64,000 nucleotides of DNA from Siphonodentalium dalli. Its lineage: Eukaryota > Mollusca > Scaphopoda > Gadilida > Siphonodentaliidae. The stretch lies in NCBI GenBank assembly GCA_032622095.1, contig CP136062.1:9763710-9827709 (forward strand). Direction: 5' to 3'. The notes beneath the pieces are model-generated. The model had not been told where the DNA came from. It saw only the letters and a program-made list of their open reading frames with translations, and ran no database searches. This document shows, piece after piece, positions 43,846 to 56,335 of the stretch. The translations under genes and the position numbers were made by a program. Every line of letters starts with the position of its first letter. The first letter of the stretch is position 1.

Positions 43846-46575
43846 ATGTCTAATAATGGGGCGTGTTCAATGTTATGTTTTAGGAACAAGTGGCGTTTAA
43901 AACAGGGCATTGAGGGCAACGTCCCTGTAGTCATTTGTCGTTTATGGGGGAGACATAAATTCAAAATTTTACCTCAACCAAATACATAAATCCTGTAATT
44001 GCTCAATACAACGTTCTTGTTTGCTATTCGACTACATTCCAGCTGAAATAATTATTGTGACAACGTCATAACTTCCTTCCAACAGCTCCAGTCATTTGAA
44101 CATTGACACGTGCACAACGTATCAATATGACGTGATTCTTTGGCGTAAACAATGCAAAATGATACGCACATAATGTAAAGTTTGTAAAATGAAATTATTT
44201 TTTGCAAAGTTCTATTGATGCATGCCCATAGATGGGCAGCGGGGCGCATAACAAACATCATGTGACTTGACTCCAGAGATTGTCGGTGGATGTATAAGAG
44301 GGGGAACTTGACGACAGGGATGGCGATTGGTTCTCACCCGCCAAATTTGGTAAAAAACAGAACTTTGCAGTTGTCATGCCTGACACATCATTGCTTGTAA
44401 CTTTATGTACGTATAGGTTCAATATGTTTTCATTGTGTGATTTTCCAACAATTAGTAGGAAATGTTTTGTTTACACCTCCAGTAACATATATTATTTCAA
44501 CTTTTAGACTTAAAAATTGTCTGAAATTAACACCATTTGGAAATTTATGTTCCAGTTAAACCCTGGGTGCTGAGTGGTAAATTTCAATCCAAAAGCGGGG
44601 GGGGGTGCAAATAGAAACTCGAGAAACAAGGAGTTTGGTGTCTGATTTATAAGGATTCAGTTTGGAAATTGAATATTCACACCCCCCCCCCCGACAAAAA
44701 TATCCTGTACCTACGTCACTAATTCGGATACCATGAATAGGTAGGCCTACATGTACATATTTTGGAAACTAAAAACTTCCGCGGGAGGCTCGAAAGACCA
44801 AATGATAGTACTAGTACACCCTTTCCTTCACCCATCAATATACCATCCCTGCCATTAAGTATGTGCTAGTACTAGTAATCATACAAGAACGGTCTGGTTG
44901 ACAAATACACGAATGAATTCATTGGCGTCATATTGTTTGGTAAATACTTTACATGGCCATTTTCCAGCTGTTTAAATTTTTCGCACATAGATGAAACGAA
45001 CGCTCTTTATGTATGACATTTCTGGAACGCTCCGTGTAAATAGCTGATTTTTTGGTACCCAAACATCGTGGTCAATGTTGTATTTGTTATGCCCTCAATG
45101 CATCTTTTTGTGACATGTATTTATCGACCTATTTCGATGCGGGGAAACATTTCCCAAGTGAATATTATAGAGCAAACCACGAAGTGGATTTAAGGTACCG
45201 GTTTGAAAATATCGAATTAAGGGCGGGTTGTTCAAATATAGTTACATGTAGCCTACATGCACTTAGCATTTTGCAAACTCCAAGTAGTGTTCGACCACAT
45301 ACCCATGCAGGGCGCCAATCGAGGGGACTGAACTCCGTTTTGCAGCTCAGCATTTTCTTTAACGAAAGGGGTGACGCATGGTGCAATTGTAAATTCCTAT
45401 TTGGCAGTACACAACCCCCCCCCCCACAGTTATATAGGCATGATAGGTTATACAGCATATAACTGGAGGTGGAATTGTGTCCACTGGTGTAGCCTAAACT
45501 TAATTAGGCCTAGGCGGCTAGGCCTATTCATGGAAATCCACAAGCAGGGACGTGACTAGATGGTTTCCGCGTTGGGGAGGGGGTTTCCCTTTGGGGTTTA
45601 ATTTCCCAAATTACTGCTCCGTCACGGTCTGGGTGGTAGCATTATTATATCATTGGTATCCTATTGTTGCCACGGCCATGAGCGGAACGGAATACACTGA
45701 GAACATTTTTAGATCCTAACCTGAAATTTCAGACTCCTAACACCTAGACTGGCCTCAATATTTCCAATTGTTGGAAATTTCCAACCTGATACCCCCCAAC
45801 CATAAGGTCAAAAAATTTCCAACTGATTCCAATTTCCATATCAATCTAATTTTACCAAAAAGTAATATGCAAATGTTCTAAAAACAATTGAAAATTCTTG
45901 CAAAATCAAACTACGAGAACAATCTCAACCTATCAATTATAATAATGTTGGTGTAACCGTGTGAAAGTTCCAACTAATGTTGTGTCATGTATGAAATATC
46001 CAACTGTTGACAATATTGCCATAGTTTGGTCGTGGTGGGAATGTGAGACACCCGTGCAACACCCCTGCCGTCTAGGTCAACATGACCGCTTTCGCATATC
46101 GCTGCTCCCAGCGCACTACGTTCATGATTGAACTATACCTGCCCCCATGTCCCTAAATCCATGCATTACCATACATGGATCGTGTGAAATTTAGGTAGTA
46201 ATTAAAATGCCATCACACGAAACTGACACAATTTTGTTTTCGTTTCTAAGAATTGAAGGGTTAAACTTCAAATTCAAACTTTAAGTTGCTTGTGCAGGAA
46301 ATCAATCCGACGACGCACGCTTATCGTTGAAATTCCAAGTTATTCGACACGATATTCTCAACTAAAGTACTTACCGGTACTTCTTCGAGTCCATAGCTGG
46401 TGATGGCGTTAGTTGGTGCATTATCCAAATAATAATCCATTAAATGAGAATGATCACCCAAAATCAAATGCAAGTTCAGTCAATAAACCAGAACGTTATT
46501 TGAACAAGAAACACGCGACCTGTTAAGAATGACGTTACAATTACGCTGCGACGTAATCGACCGATTTCTCCGCAC
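43846..46575. other. No gene seen; G/C homopolymer tracts
   Basis: 2.7 kb without a supportable gene. Homopolymer runs lie near 44600 (G), 44683 (C) and 45415 (C). The longest plus-strand frame (45052-45462, 136 codons) has no recognisable domain and ends in the C tract. 45770-46020 repeats ttccaactgttg-type words also found near 48408. Confidence 0.4.
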
Positions 46576-46757
46576 TGTGACCAACGTTGGGCCAACATTG
46601 GTCCAACGTCGACATCTAACGCACTTACTAACCTCACATATCGCCTTGTGCGTTACGTTTTCAACGTCGGACCAACGTTAAACCAGCGGTAAAACACAAC
46701 GTTGGCCCAACGTTGGTTGCCCGACGTCGGACCAACGTAGCCGTGCTATCTGGGATG
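46576..46757. mobile_element. Fragment of the GTTGGGCCAACG palindromic family
   Basis: gaccaacgttgggccaacat, ttcaacgtcggaccaacgtt and aacgttggcccaacgttgg are followed by the terminal word gtgctatctgggat, the complement of the left end at 36637. Internally shorter than the full palindrome. Confidence 0.7.
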
Positions 46758-48181
46758 TCCAGTGTTATCTGATACACATTAAAACTGATACTTGAAGCCT
46801 GTATGATTGCTACATAAAACAGCCCTTGAAATTGGCATTTGTCTTCTATATTATTTGACAATTTCTTTATAACTGCATGAAATTATATATCCGCTTCTAC
46901 GGCATTACATTTTGCATAGCTAAAATTTCGAGGGCTGCCTGTATACCAGAATACGGTATACTGAGATCCAGCCAATAAACCCATCACAGTTACATGTTGG
47001 TGTCGATAGTTGTATATCCAATTTCAAGTGTCATGCACACTGAATTTAAGTTTTAAATTCAGATCACCCACTATTGCCATTGTTGTATTATTCCATATTA
47101 GTGTAACGGTTGCCTCATCCATTTATGATGACCATTCAAAAAACATAAGTCATATATTTATCACGATGGTGCCCTTATCAAAGGGTATATAAGTAGGATG
47201 TCCTATGGGGTTGTTGAGATACATACACAGTTTACAATTAACATTGCGACGAGCAGAAAATTGGCTTGGAAATAGGAAATTTTGACACATTTGGTGTCTG
47301 ACCAGACGAGGTATTTTAAATTGGCAGATAAGCCATCATGCGGATTTATTTGATGCTAGATAGACGCATACAATCCACGCCTCAAATCAAGCCTAATAAT
47401 TTATCAACTTTCTCGTGTTACGGTTATAAAAGGTTGAAAATACATCTTAAAATGTAATTCTTGATATGTAAATTGTAATTGTTACTAGACTTCGGCCTTT
47501 GAAATTTTGTCACATAATATTGGCAATATATCGGTGTACTAATATGAACATTTTAACCCAGTCTTATCAGTATCGTGTTGGTAAAATAAAAACAATTCAA
47601 AGCAAATCCGGAGGTGGGTGGTCAAATCTATGAAAAACATGTTTTACACCCTCATGTCAATTTTTCATTGTATAGCTTATAGGCCCTGGTAGGCCCTCTG
47701 TAATACTTACAATTATGAAAGATAAAATTGGTATGAGTTAACCAAATGGTTAACAAAATAACGGGGCTATTTAAATATGACACAACGATTTACCGTAAGT
47801 ATAATCTTGATAAAACCGGTAATAGTTCATTGTACATGTTTTTGTAGGTACATGTACATCTCAATTGGCCACATTAGAGTTAGCAAAATTATTCTCTTTA
47901 GTGTCTGATCTCCATCGTTTGTTGGTGATTACACAGGAATTTGTGAACACTGGGTGGGTGACTAATACTTGTGGGAAACAAACTATATTGTTTGCAGGTT
48001 TGGGTTATTTGCCACGAAATTGCCAGATGAACAACAAATATGTTCAATCCTGCAAATGTGTTCTACCGGTACCTCTCTCCTCCCCAACTATGTGATTTCT
48101 ACTAAAGTAATGAAAAGCCACATGGTTCAGGGAACATTATATCATGTTATATAATATACGTGCACCAATACATGCACACAA
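46758..48181. other. No gene seen
   Basis: Unassigned AT-rich sequence. A TATA-like gggtatataagtag lies at 47183-47196, but no coding or transcript evidence follows it. Confidence 0.4.
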
Positions 48182-48184
48182 TAA

Positions 48185-49378
48185 GGGCGCGTACACATGA
48201 AGCTGCAAGAAAATATCTGCAAGAAAATATCAGGTAAAATTGCACACTGATATTTTCTTGCTGCAAAGATTAAGCCCGTGAGAACGCGGCGGTTTAGACG
48301 GTGTTGATTGAGCTCAATCAGAACAGTATTAGTCATGCTGGTTCAAGTGAATTGCGTCCGGTAAATAACCTATAGTCCATTTTGGCAATTCATAGCTTTT
48401 TGAAATTTCCAACTGTTGACATGTATTACCGAAGTCGGTGGGATTAGCAACGTTGCTGATCTCATGCACAAAGACCGTCTGCATAATGAGAAAGTGGTTA
48501 CGTTATTTGGAAATTTGGAAATGTTATAATATCATAGTGCATGTATATGTGGGGTGACAAATGTTATTATGGTTTTGTGGCAAATCGGATGACCCCACCC
48601 CCATTGCTACCCCATATGAAGTTTTCATGAGATTGTTGCTTGGTGCATGGGGCTGTGGTGTACATTACGTTACCGAACTTACATGGGTGCATGTGGGGAC
48701 ATCAGACCCCGCCAACTTGGAAACACTATTAGTAGGAAATTTCACACCAACAATGGTTTGAAATTGTTCTTGTAGTCTGATTTTTCAACCATTAATGTAT
48801 GTTGAATTCGTGGTTTTAGACCAACATTTGCATTTTTCCTACTTTGGTCAAATTATTGGTTTGGAATTTCTTCTAGGCCCTCCCTCCCCGGTGTCCAGTC
48901 AAAATTCAAGGTATGTGAGGTACCATGGGAAATTCAAAGACGATGGGAGGTGTGCAAATTCAATTATGTGATATTGGGTCTTTGGCCCAATTCAAGAGGA
49001 GGTGCAGTTGGAAAACCATGGACATCCTCCGTCAGCGGAAACCCTCAAAAGATATATATGTCCCCACACATATTCATATAATAGCTCAGCGATTATGTCA
49101 AACAATCCAAAATGGAATTACGAAGTCAATTGTTGAAACAGGCGATAATATTGATGGATCATAACTCGAGTGCGTGAACGGTTACCAGCGTGTCCCTTAT
49201 AGAGATTAGTTAACGGAATACCGATGGCCACCAATCAAGGTGAACACATATCACCAACTGGCGATAAAATATCAGCGCGCTGCCTTCGTCGGATATTTTT
49301 CGGTATTATTTATTTGATTGGTCAAGTAAGTCACATGGGGCATACCTGATAGTTTCTTGCCCGCCATGTGTACGCGCC
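48185..49378. mobile_element. PIF/Harbinger-like non-autonomous element, 1.19 kb
   Basis: Termini GGGCGCGTACACATG (48185) and the complement of GGCGCGTACACATGG (ending 49378), with inner arms gcaagaaaatatcaggta / tacctgatagtttcttgc. Flanked by TAA on both sides (48182-48184, 49379-49381). A 3-bp TWA target and a GGGCNCGTNCACA terminus are typical of PIF/Harbinger. The frames inside (48561-48761, 48925-49164, plus) show no transposase or Myb-like motif. Confidence 0.7.
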
Positions 49379-49381
49379 TAA

Positions 49382-50460
49382 GAGTCACATGTCAGTTTTC
49401 TGGACAATCACACCACTTGTATTATTACTACAGTAGTTAGTTATAAGGCTCTGTCCTTCAAAAACATGTTTCACAACCGGTTGATTTATTTGACATCTCT
49501 CTTCCTCTTATTGACATTATTCTTCAAACATTAATGAAATATCACCACATGAAACTAAATCTAATTTAATTAATTCCTATTTCCAACCTCAAAACCTGTA
49601 AATATTATTTTTCAATGTGTTTGGATTCACATACAAATGTTCTTCGAATCACTCAAATGAAACACCATTTATAGCTATTTAACTCAGCTTCTTGTTATTA
49701 TACTCAACAAATCACTAACACGTCAATTTCCATTTTGGACAGAATGTTTTCGCCGTTTATACAACTATTGTCTTGAAGGCGCTAGTACGGATCATGTGCA
49801 GACCCAGACATTTTGAAAACCTTATTCTGAGTTTTAAATTCTCAGTCTAAAAACTACAATGGATTATATTGTATTACTATTGGTTTTAAGAATACCAGCA
49901 CATGTCGATAAAAGTAGTTTAATACATGAATAGTTTGTAAAAAGTGTTTTTATAACCCATTTTACTTTGATGTGATTTCCCCAGAAAACAGGTATATGAC
50001 CCATACATGTACACCATAAAATCTTCTTAAATGTTCATGGACCCCCGTGTGGAACGTTTTAGGGCACATGTATTATGTATATAACATATTTCGAAATAGC
50101 ACTAGCTGAGAGCGACATACTAGTACATGCACGTGTAGTTACTGGAGAAAACAGAGTTGATTCCTAACTCAGAATTTATTGATAAAGACCCTGGCGAACT
50201 TTATCAGTACACTTTTTGTACAGACAAATTGAATGTCAATAGATCAAAATCAATGGCATATTTAATCAAAGTCACCACTCCTTGCCGATATGGATTCAAA
50301 AATAATTTCAGAGTGATTTATCAGTAGACAAGATGGGCATGTGGGCCTGCTAGCTAATCAAGCTCGGGCAATTTATGCATATGGATGTTGCGAAAACAAA
50401 TGAACCCGTCCAATGCATATATATATATATATATATATATATAGCTATGTAGAGTAAGCA
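49382..50460. other. No gene seen; short (TA)n at 50418-50442
   Basis: Unassigned AT-rich sequence ending in a 25-bp (TA)n just before the long inverted repeat. Confidence 0.4.
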
Positions 50461-51136
50461 TTAGGAGGACAATTGACCATCATTGGGCAGACTGCGACTT
50501 TATGCAGACGAAACCCGGTCTGCCTAATTTTTGCATGCCAGTCACAACTAGTTGTCTTGCGATTTAATTGTTAACACCTCTCCTTGTTCAACCGATTTAG
50601 GTTGTCTTTTGTCTATAAAATGATGGGATTGAAAAAAAAATTTGTTAAGGGCATTTCCGCCCGGATACTTTTGAGACATGTATATTCGATCGATATATAG
50701 TTTCATCATTGTGCGGTCTTTTTTCAATCCCGAAATTTGTACTCAATTTCGATATATACACCAGATTTCTCGATGTTTTAATGACATTTGGCCAGTTATC
50801 TCCTTTTTTGCTGCATCCTATACATAAAAAATGCAAAACCAGAAAAGTTGATTTTTTCAAGACCGCTGTAGATGTTTCGACCGCACAATGGTGAAGCTAT
50901 ATATCGATCGAATATACATGTCTCAAAATTATCGGGGCTGAAATGCCTTTAACAAAACAAAATTTCAATCCCATCATTTTATAGACAAAAGACAACCTAA
51001 ATCGGTTGAACAGGGAGAGATGTTAACAATTAAAGCACCAGATAACTAGTTTTGACTGGTATGCAAAAAATAGGAAGACCGGATTTGGTCTGCATAATGT
51101 CGCAGTATGCCTAATGATGGTCAATGGTCCTCCTAA
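50461..51136. mobile_element. ~680-bp long inverted-repeat element
   Basis: Arms of about 270 bp: ttaggaggacaattgaccat, ggtctgcctaattt, gttgtcttttgtctataaaa, gacatgtatattcgatcgat and attgtgcggtc on the left (to about 50728), with complements on the right (from about 50880). The loop of about 150 bp is unpaired. Further copies of tctgcctaatgatggt lie just outside at 51281-51320. Non-coding fold-back element. Confidence 0.75.
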
Positions 51137-51330
51137 CATTAGGCAGACCTGATAATTTGTATATTTCATATTACTTGAGGAATCACAAATTCCCATTGAT
51201 CATAGCTTGGTGGTCACATTTAGAACAAAACTGGAGAAAGAGTATTTAAAATTGAGCAGTTTTAAAGTTTTTTGTATATGTCTGCCTAATGATGGTATTA
51301 TGGTCATGTCTGCCTAAGGCTGGAAGCAGC

Positions 51331-51332
51331 CT

Positions 51333-51424
<92 letters not shown>
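51331..51424. repeat. (TA)n microsatellite
   Basis: About 45 TA units with one tg interruption. The Ile/Tyr-repeat frames are by-products. Confidence 0.95.
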
Positions 51425-51425
<1 letters not shown>

Positions 51426-52165
51426 TAGCTGGTGGACCCGACTTCGTCCGGGCTGTTTCCCTTCTGCTTTTCGGTGAATTGCGCGATTTGACCTTGAATT
51501 GACCATTTTGAAGGTCAAGGTCAGGTCGGGGGTCACGATTTGACCCGTCCAAAACACTCCTCGGACAAAAGTCCCCAAGGTATCAAATTTCTACGAAATC
51601 CGTCCGTTTTACCCGATTGGACCTTGAATTGACCTTTTTGAAGGTCATGGTCAGGTCGGGGTAACGATTTGACCCATCCAAAAGACTCTCCGGACAAAAT
51701 TACTACTATGGTATCAAATTTCGTCGAAATCCCGTCAAAATTCGCGATTTGACCTTGAATTGACAATTTTGAAGGTCAAGGTCATGTAGAGGTCACGATT
51801 TCACCCGCCCAAAACACTTCTGGGACAAAAATCCCCTAGGTATCAAATTTCGTCGAAATCCCGATTTAACCTTTAATTGACCTTTTTGAAGGTCAAGGTC
51901 AGGTCGGTGAAACGATTTGACCCATCAAAAGACTCCCCGGACAAAATTACCACTACGGTATCAAATTTCGTTGAAATCGTCCCGTTTTACCCGATTTGAC
52001 CTTGAATTGAACTTTTTGAAGGTCAAGGTCAGATCGGGGTCACGATTTGACACTCCCTGGACAAAATTAGCCGTAGATATATAATTTCGTCGAAATCCGT
52101 CCAGCAGTTTTCCCGGCCATAGCTAACAGACAAACAGGCAGACAGAAGTCCCAAAATATATATTA
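51425..52165 (+). mobile_element. Element with five ~128-bp internal tandem subrepeats
   Basis: Starts actagctggtggacccgact, next to (TA)n, and ends ccggccatagctaacagaca, then aaacaggcagacagaag and atatatatta. Inside, gatttgaccttgaattgacc, ttttgaaggtcaaggtcagg and tcggggtcacgatttgaccc recur near 51487, 51615, 51748, 51868 and 51997. A CTAGCTGG...CCCGACTTCGTCCGGG head and CAGACAGACAG...TATATA tail form an architecture widespread in invertebrate genomes. Non-coding. Superfamily not decided. Confidence 0.65.
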
Positions 52166-52499
52166 TATCATTTGTGGGTACCCGTTTCAAGGTGAAAGTC
52201 ACCTCGGGCGGAAAAAAACTGACCCGTTGAAAATCTCCCCCATTCCTAGAACCCTAAGTACGAACAGGCACAATAATCACACAACACGCTCATGTCTGGA
52301 CACAGACACAACACGCTCATGTCTGGACAGACACGTTCTTTATCAACGACACTGCGGATACGAACGCTCTTTAACTATCACGCGATTAACCCATGAATTC
52401 CCATTGCGGTGGCGGGGGAATGGAGAAGGAGTGCTCTGATGTTCTCAGAAGCGGTGCGATGACACTTCATCTTGGATTTTACCCTTAGATAGGAAGCTT

Positions 52500-52770
52500 T
52501 GGCTCAATCCGTCCGGCAGTTTTCCCGGCCATAGCTAACACACAGACAGAAGTCCCAAAATATATATATACTAGAAGGTGACCCGACTTCGTCCGGGCTT
52601 TGACCTTGAATTGACAATTTTGAAGGTCAAGGTCAGGTGGTGTCAAACACCAACACCCCAAAAATGGTGGAAATCGGCCCAAGCGGATACCGGGAAATCG
52701 GCCCAGCAGATACCGAGATACCCTATGCATCAAATTTCGTCCGTAAAAATCCGCCAGTTTAACCCGATTT
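52500..52770 (+). repeat. Tail of one and head of another copy of the same family
   Basis: 52500-52570 (gtccggcagttttcccggcc, atagctaacacacagacaga, aaaatatatatata) is a 3' tail. Directly after it, tactagaaggtgacccgact with tcgtccgggctttgacc starts a new head (52568), which carries one subrepeat and continues into ggtatccgc-like sequence. Head-to-tail adjacency through a (TA)n joint. Confidence 0.6.
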
Positions 52771-53169
52771 GATTTCCACTCAAGTATATAAACGCGCCTC
52801 ATATACACACGCTCATTAATTATCAAGTTTCAACGTAAAGATAAATTACCATCGGTGCCCGAGATATCGCCAAGACGTCTGAAACAGTCAAATGCATCGG
52901 CCGGTTAAGCGTTAACGTGATCTAACGTTATGACCTCTAACGACGTCATAGAAGTTACGCATTGTTTTTATCCTGATGGAATATACTACCGCTTCTTCTT
53001 GATAATTGAGGCAGATAACTAAACGGATACATACGCATTATATATCGTTGGAAAGAGGAAACACAAAAGATTCTCACAGTGTCATTATTATGACTGGCAT
53101 TTTATTATTCGCGCTGTTTCGAATCGATTGTAAGCACCGAACTCAAATGAAAGTCCTGTAACACAGCGT

Positions 53170-53352
53170 AAAAACAGATTTGACCTCGGCACGTGAAAAT
53201 TTGACCTCGGATCTGAAAATCAATATGCCCATGCCACCCCCCGGTCGAAAATACCCCCACATACTAAGTTTCATCGAAATCGGGTCGGCCGTTTTCGAGT
53301 TCATCGCGAACACACAGACAGATACACAGACAGATCTTCCAAAATATATAAT

Positions 53353-53354
<2 letters not shown>
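53170..53354 (+). repeat. Third tail of the CAGACAG/(TA)n family
   Basis: tttcatcgaaatcgggtcgg, ccgttttcgagttcatcgcg, aacacacagacagatacacagacagatc and aaaatatataa lead into (TA)n. It is the same type of tail as 52110-52170 but from a different subfamily. Confidence 0.6.

Positions 53355-53412
<58 letters not shown>
53355..53412. repeat. (TA)n microsatellite
   Basis: About 29 TA units, followed by atatgagagtctcatatagg and a variant of the hairpin arm found at 16424-16443. Confidence 0.95.
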
Positions 53413-53419
<7 letters not shown>

Positions 53420-53857
53420 TGAGAGTCTCATATAGGGAGTCTCGCATATATAAGAGAATACATTTGGAAGACTGAATAGACTGAAAGAAATGTAGGAATA
53501 GAAACTGGTACAAAGTTGTGTCCACATACGGACGCCGGATGGTAAGACGGACGGATGGACAAGCTGATTTTTATTATATTATATCGAACATTTATAGACA
53601 AACTGACATTCTAATATTTATATACCATCGAATAAATTTCCTTCTCGTCACAAAACCTATTAGGCAGCTTTATTGCTATTGTGAATAGAAGCTATGTCTG
53701 AGTGGGTAACCGGTCACTGACACAGCGCGCAAGGTTAATGATAATTAATAGTCACTGTTTTAGTGGCAAAATGTGTGTGGTAGTCCTTTTTAGTGACCTT
53801 TTTAGTTTTTGTGTTTTTTTACTTTGCTATGGAAATTTATAAAGATATTATGTCTAT
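53413..53857. other. No gene seen
   Basis: Unassigned except for the short hairpin-like gagagtctcatatagggagtctcgc at its start. Confidence 0.35.
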
Positions 53858-53955
53858 ACACCAGGTAAGTGATATTGCTCTACACCAGATAGGTGATTTT
53901 GTTTTACACCAGATAGGTGATATTGTTTTACACCAGATAGGTGATTGTATTTTAT
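53858..53955 (+). repeat. 24-bp minisatellite, four units
   Basis: Unit acaccagataggtgatattgtttt, near 53859, 53883, 53907 and 53931 with few changes. Because 24 is a multiple of three, the frame at 53793-54002 reads an eight-residue HQIGDIVL-type repeat preceded by a hydrophobic start. No homology recognised; probably not a gene. Confidence 0.75.
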
Positions 53956-54813
53956 CAGATAGGTTAAATTATTATATGCTACGTGCCACCCAGACTCATT
54001 AGGCATTACTAAAACATGTTTATCGCACATATATCAATACACTAGAGCACACAGGAGCACCAATGGGAAATCAAAGAAAGTTAATGTTACGATTGATTCC
54101 AATTGATTCAGATTGGTCAGGATTGGTTAAGAATTTTATAACGTTCACAGTTTATCTTGTATGAATTCAGGAATATTATATGAGTACAGAAAAGGCATTA
54201 TTTCTATTGGACTGCTCATGTGTAGCATGTGAGAGTAAAGCATATAATAAAAAACAAATCTACACTTTTAGTAGAAACCTGTATTAACTCATTCATGATT
54301 ACATGATATTGTGAATTATTTCCATTTTCTATCTCTTTTGTCACATATGAGATAACTGTTAACCACTCACAAGTCTAGGTATGTTACATGTTTTTTTCGT
54401 TATACATCAGTGTATACATCAGTGTTTAATGTCCATGTTTGACCAGATTTGGAATTAAATTTATTTCTTTAAAGTTATCCTTATATGATATTAATTACAT
54501 AAAATACTACATGGGCGATTCAGCTGCATTAAGAATACTTTCCCTTGTCCTAAAGAGGCACACACCAACATCCAATGGCGCTAGTGTGTTTAGTGTTGCT
54601 GCAGTTCCTTATTATTGATGTCTTAGTGCTACAAACAAGTACAAACTAGTACAAATCCAATAAAAGGTGTGAAGGAAAAATAATAATTTTGTCACGGAAA
54701 AATTGCTTTGTGCTTATTTTGACACCCACCACCCCCAGCATACGTGTCGGAAACCCCCCCCCCCCTGCTCAATGTAGTTATGTTTACAACACACGCCGTC
54801 ATTCTTATATATT
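53956..54813. other. No gene seen
   Basis: AT-rich unassigned sequence with a C9 run near 54756. Confidence 0.4.
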
Positions 54814-55065
54814 AATTACATGCAGTGACTCTCGAATGAAAAACCATTTTCGTTATAGTTTATCGCTACGATAGTTGCGTTCCGAATCGAGAAGTAAATA
54901 TTTACAATTGAGCGTAGATCAGCCGATGTTGTCTATGGAGTGGTACGGTTGATTTGCTTGACATTTTCGGCGAGGTGAGTATAATGCTACATTCCTCCAG
55001 TTGGCATAGCGCCTTACTAACTGATCAGTTTCACGCACTCGAACAAGTTCATAATATGTTTTAAT
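54814..55065 (+). repeat. Uninterrupted relative of 20105-20210 plus 21731-21890
   Basis: Reads from acatgcagtgact through gcgtagatcagccgatgttg to ggcatagcgcc and ctgatcagtttcacgcac without the 1.52-kb insertion, so it is an empty-site comparison for 20211-21730. Divergence of about 15-20% by eye. Confidence 0.75.
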
Positions 55066-55335
55066 ATATTTGCATTATGTTTATATCGTGGCTCCGAGCC
55101 ACCCAGAATCAGTAACCTACGTCACAAATAAAAGTTGTTTTTAAAATAATGCGGGCAATTTAATTTCATAAATAGTTTACGATTATGAAGAAATACATCA
55201 AGATAAAGTGGATTCAAAACATGAATACTAAGTGAATTGCCAGCGAAAAATCGATGTTCCTGATCCACTGAAAGCTAAAACGGTGTATGTTCTTTCGATC
55301 TCTTGTCGATAACATCTACATGTGTGAAGTTCGGA
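55066..55335. other. No gene seen
   Basis: Unassigned sequence. Confidence 0.3.
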
Positions 55336-55450
55336 ACATGTAGCTGAATGGTTGAAGTGTTAGAATTGTAATAGCTGTCAGGAGCTTATGAGTTCGACCT
55401 CGCAGGCGGCTGCTGAGCTTAAAACACTGGCTTGTTCTAGTTAAGCGGGG
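55336..55450 (+). repeat. tRNA-like SINE head
   Basis: An A-box TAGCTGAATGG (55341-55351) and a B-box-like GAGTTCGACCTC (55390-55401), about 39 nt apart, give tRNA-like spacing. The B box departs from GGTTCGANNCC at one or two positions and no complete cloverleaf is evident. A SINE or tRNA relic fits best. Confidence 0.5.
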
Positions 55451-55976
55451 TGTGGCTTTAGAGTTATACGATGTTCAAATATCGCGCTTAAATGTGACCC
55501 TTTAGCAAGGTTACTCGTACTGCGACTTCTCGCCACTCACGCATTCAATGTACTCAATCCGACCAGACTGTCCCCATATCATCAAGTTACAACAACGTTT
55601 CTTTAAAATACGCCGTTGTTATCGGAATCAATTATTTATAAACAAATACTACTAACCGCTGGTATGGTATCACATTTCCAAAAACGAGTTATTTATCAAC
55701 ATGTTCAACCAGATATGGCCGTATTATCACTTGTCTACCACAAAATTTGGCCGTATTACCAGTTGTTTTTAGAGTTATCCATCTTCATCCGCAATTATGT
55801 CCGGGACAATTGGTCTTAGGACTCGTTTCTTGGCCACAACTAATTACACATTTCGAGAAATAACAAATTTCAAAAATCGATATCTGATCACCCTGATCTT
55901 TGATGGATGGGCTCCTCGACACGAATAAAATAAATTTTTCACCCCGAAGGCAAAGAAATCGTCATTTGGGAGCGTT
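55451..55976. other. No gene seen; fragment shared with 7850-7945
   Basis: 55875-55965 (tcgatatctgatcaccctga, gctcctcgacacgaat, ccgaaggcaaagaaat) is a diverged copy of 7850-7945. The plus-strand frame at 55616-55819 has no recognisable motif. Confidence 0.4.
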
Positions 55977-56335
55977 AATTGATACATCTCTATGTAAAAC
56001 ACAATAGTTGTCTTTTATTTTTTCGAACTAATGTGTTTATGATGTTCATGTTGCATGCTATAACGTTTGAAGTATACGAAGTTGTAAATAAATAAATAGT
56101 TCTTTATTGGTGGGACGGATTAAACGCGATAAAAAAAACCTGACAAGACGAGCCACTACTTATATTCCATGTCTAAGAATCATGTTTTGTGATGCCATTT
56201 GGATATACAATTTATGAGAATACGTGTAGCACTTTTAGAGCAAGAGTATTCTCTATTCTCACCAAATATCCACAGAGGGTTTCACATCACTTTAACCTGG
56301 ATAACACCGGGTAACCCTGCTAGTATTGAATATAT
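55977..56335 (+). repeat. Dispersed repeat, relative of 19738-20105
   Basis: ttgatacatctctatgtaaa, gtgtttatgatgttcatgtt, gtaaataaataaatagttct and tgggacggattaaacgcgat match in order. Here this block lies downstream of the 54814-55065 block, while at 19738-21890 it lies upstream, so block order is permuted. Confidence 0.75.

Noticed and set aside
45052-45462. 136-codon plus-strand frame
   Set aside because: No recognisable domain, ends in a poly-C tract, and the opposite strand is open too (45165-45458).
47183-47196. TATA box (gggtatataagtag) as a core promoter
   Set aside because: AT-rich DNA makes chance matches common and no gene starts downstream.
51246-51578. Ile/Tyr-repeat proteins at 51246-51578 and 53180-53527
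   Set aside because: Direct translation of (TA)n microsatellites.
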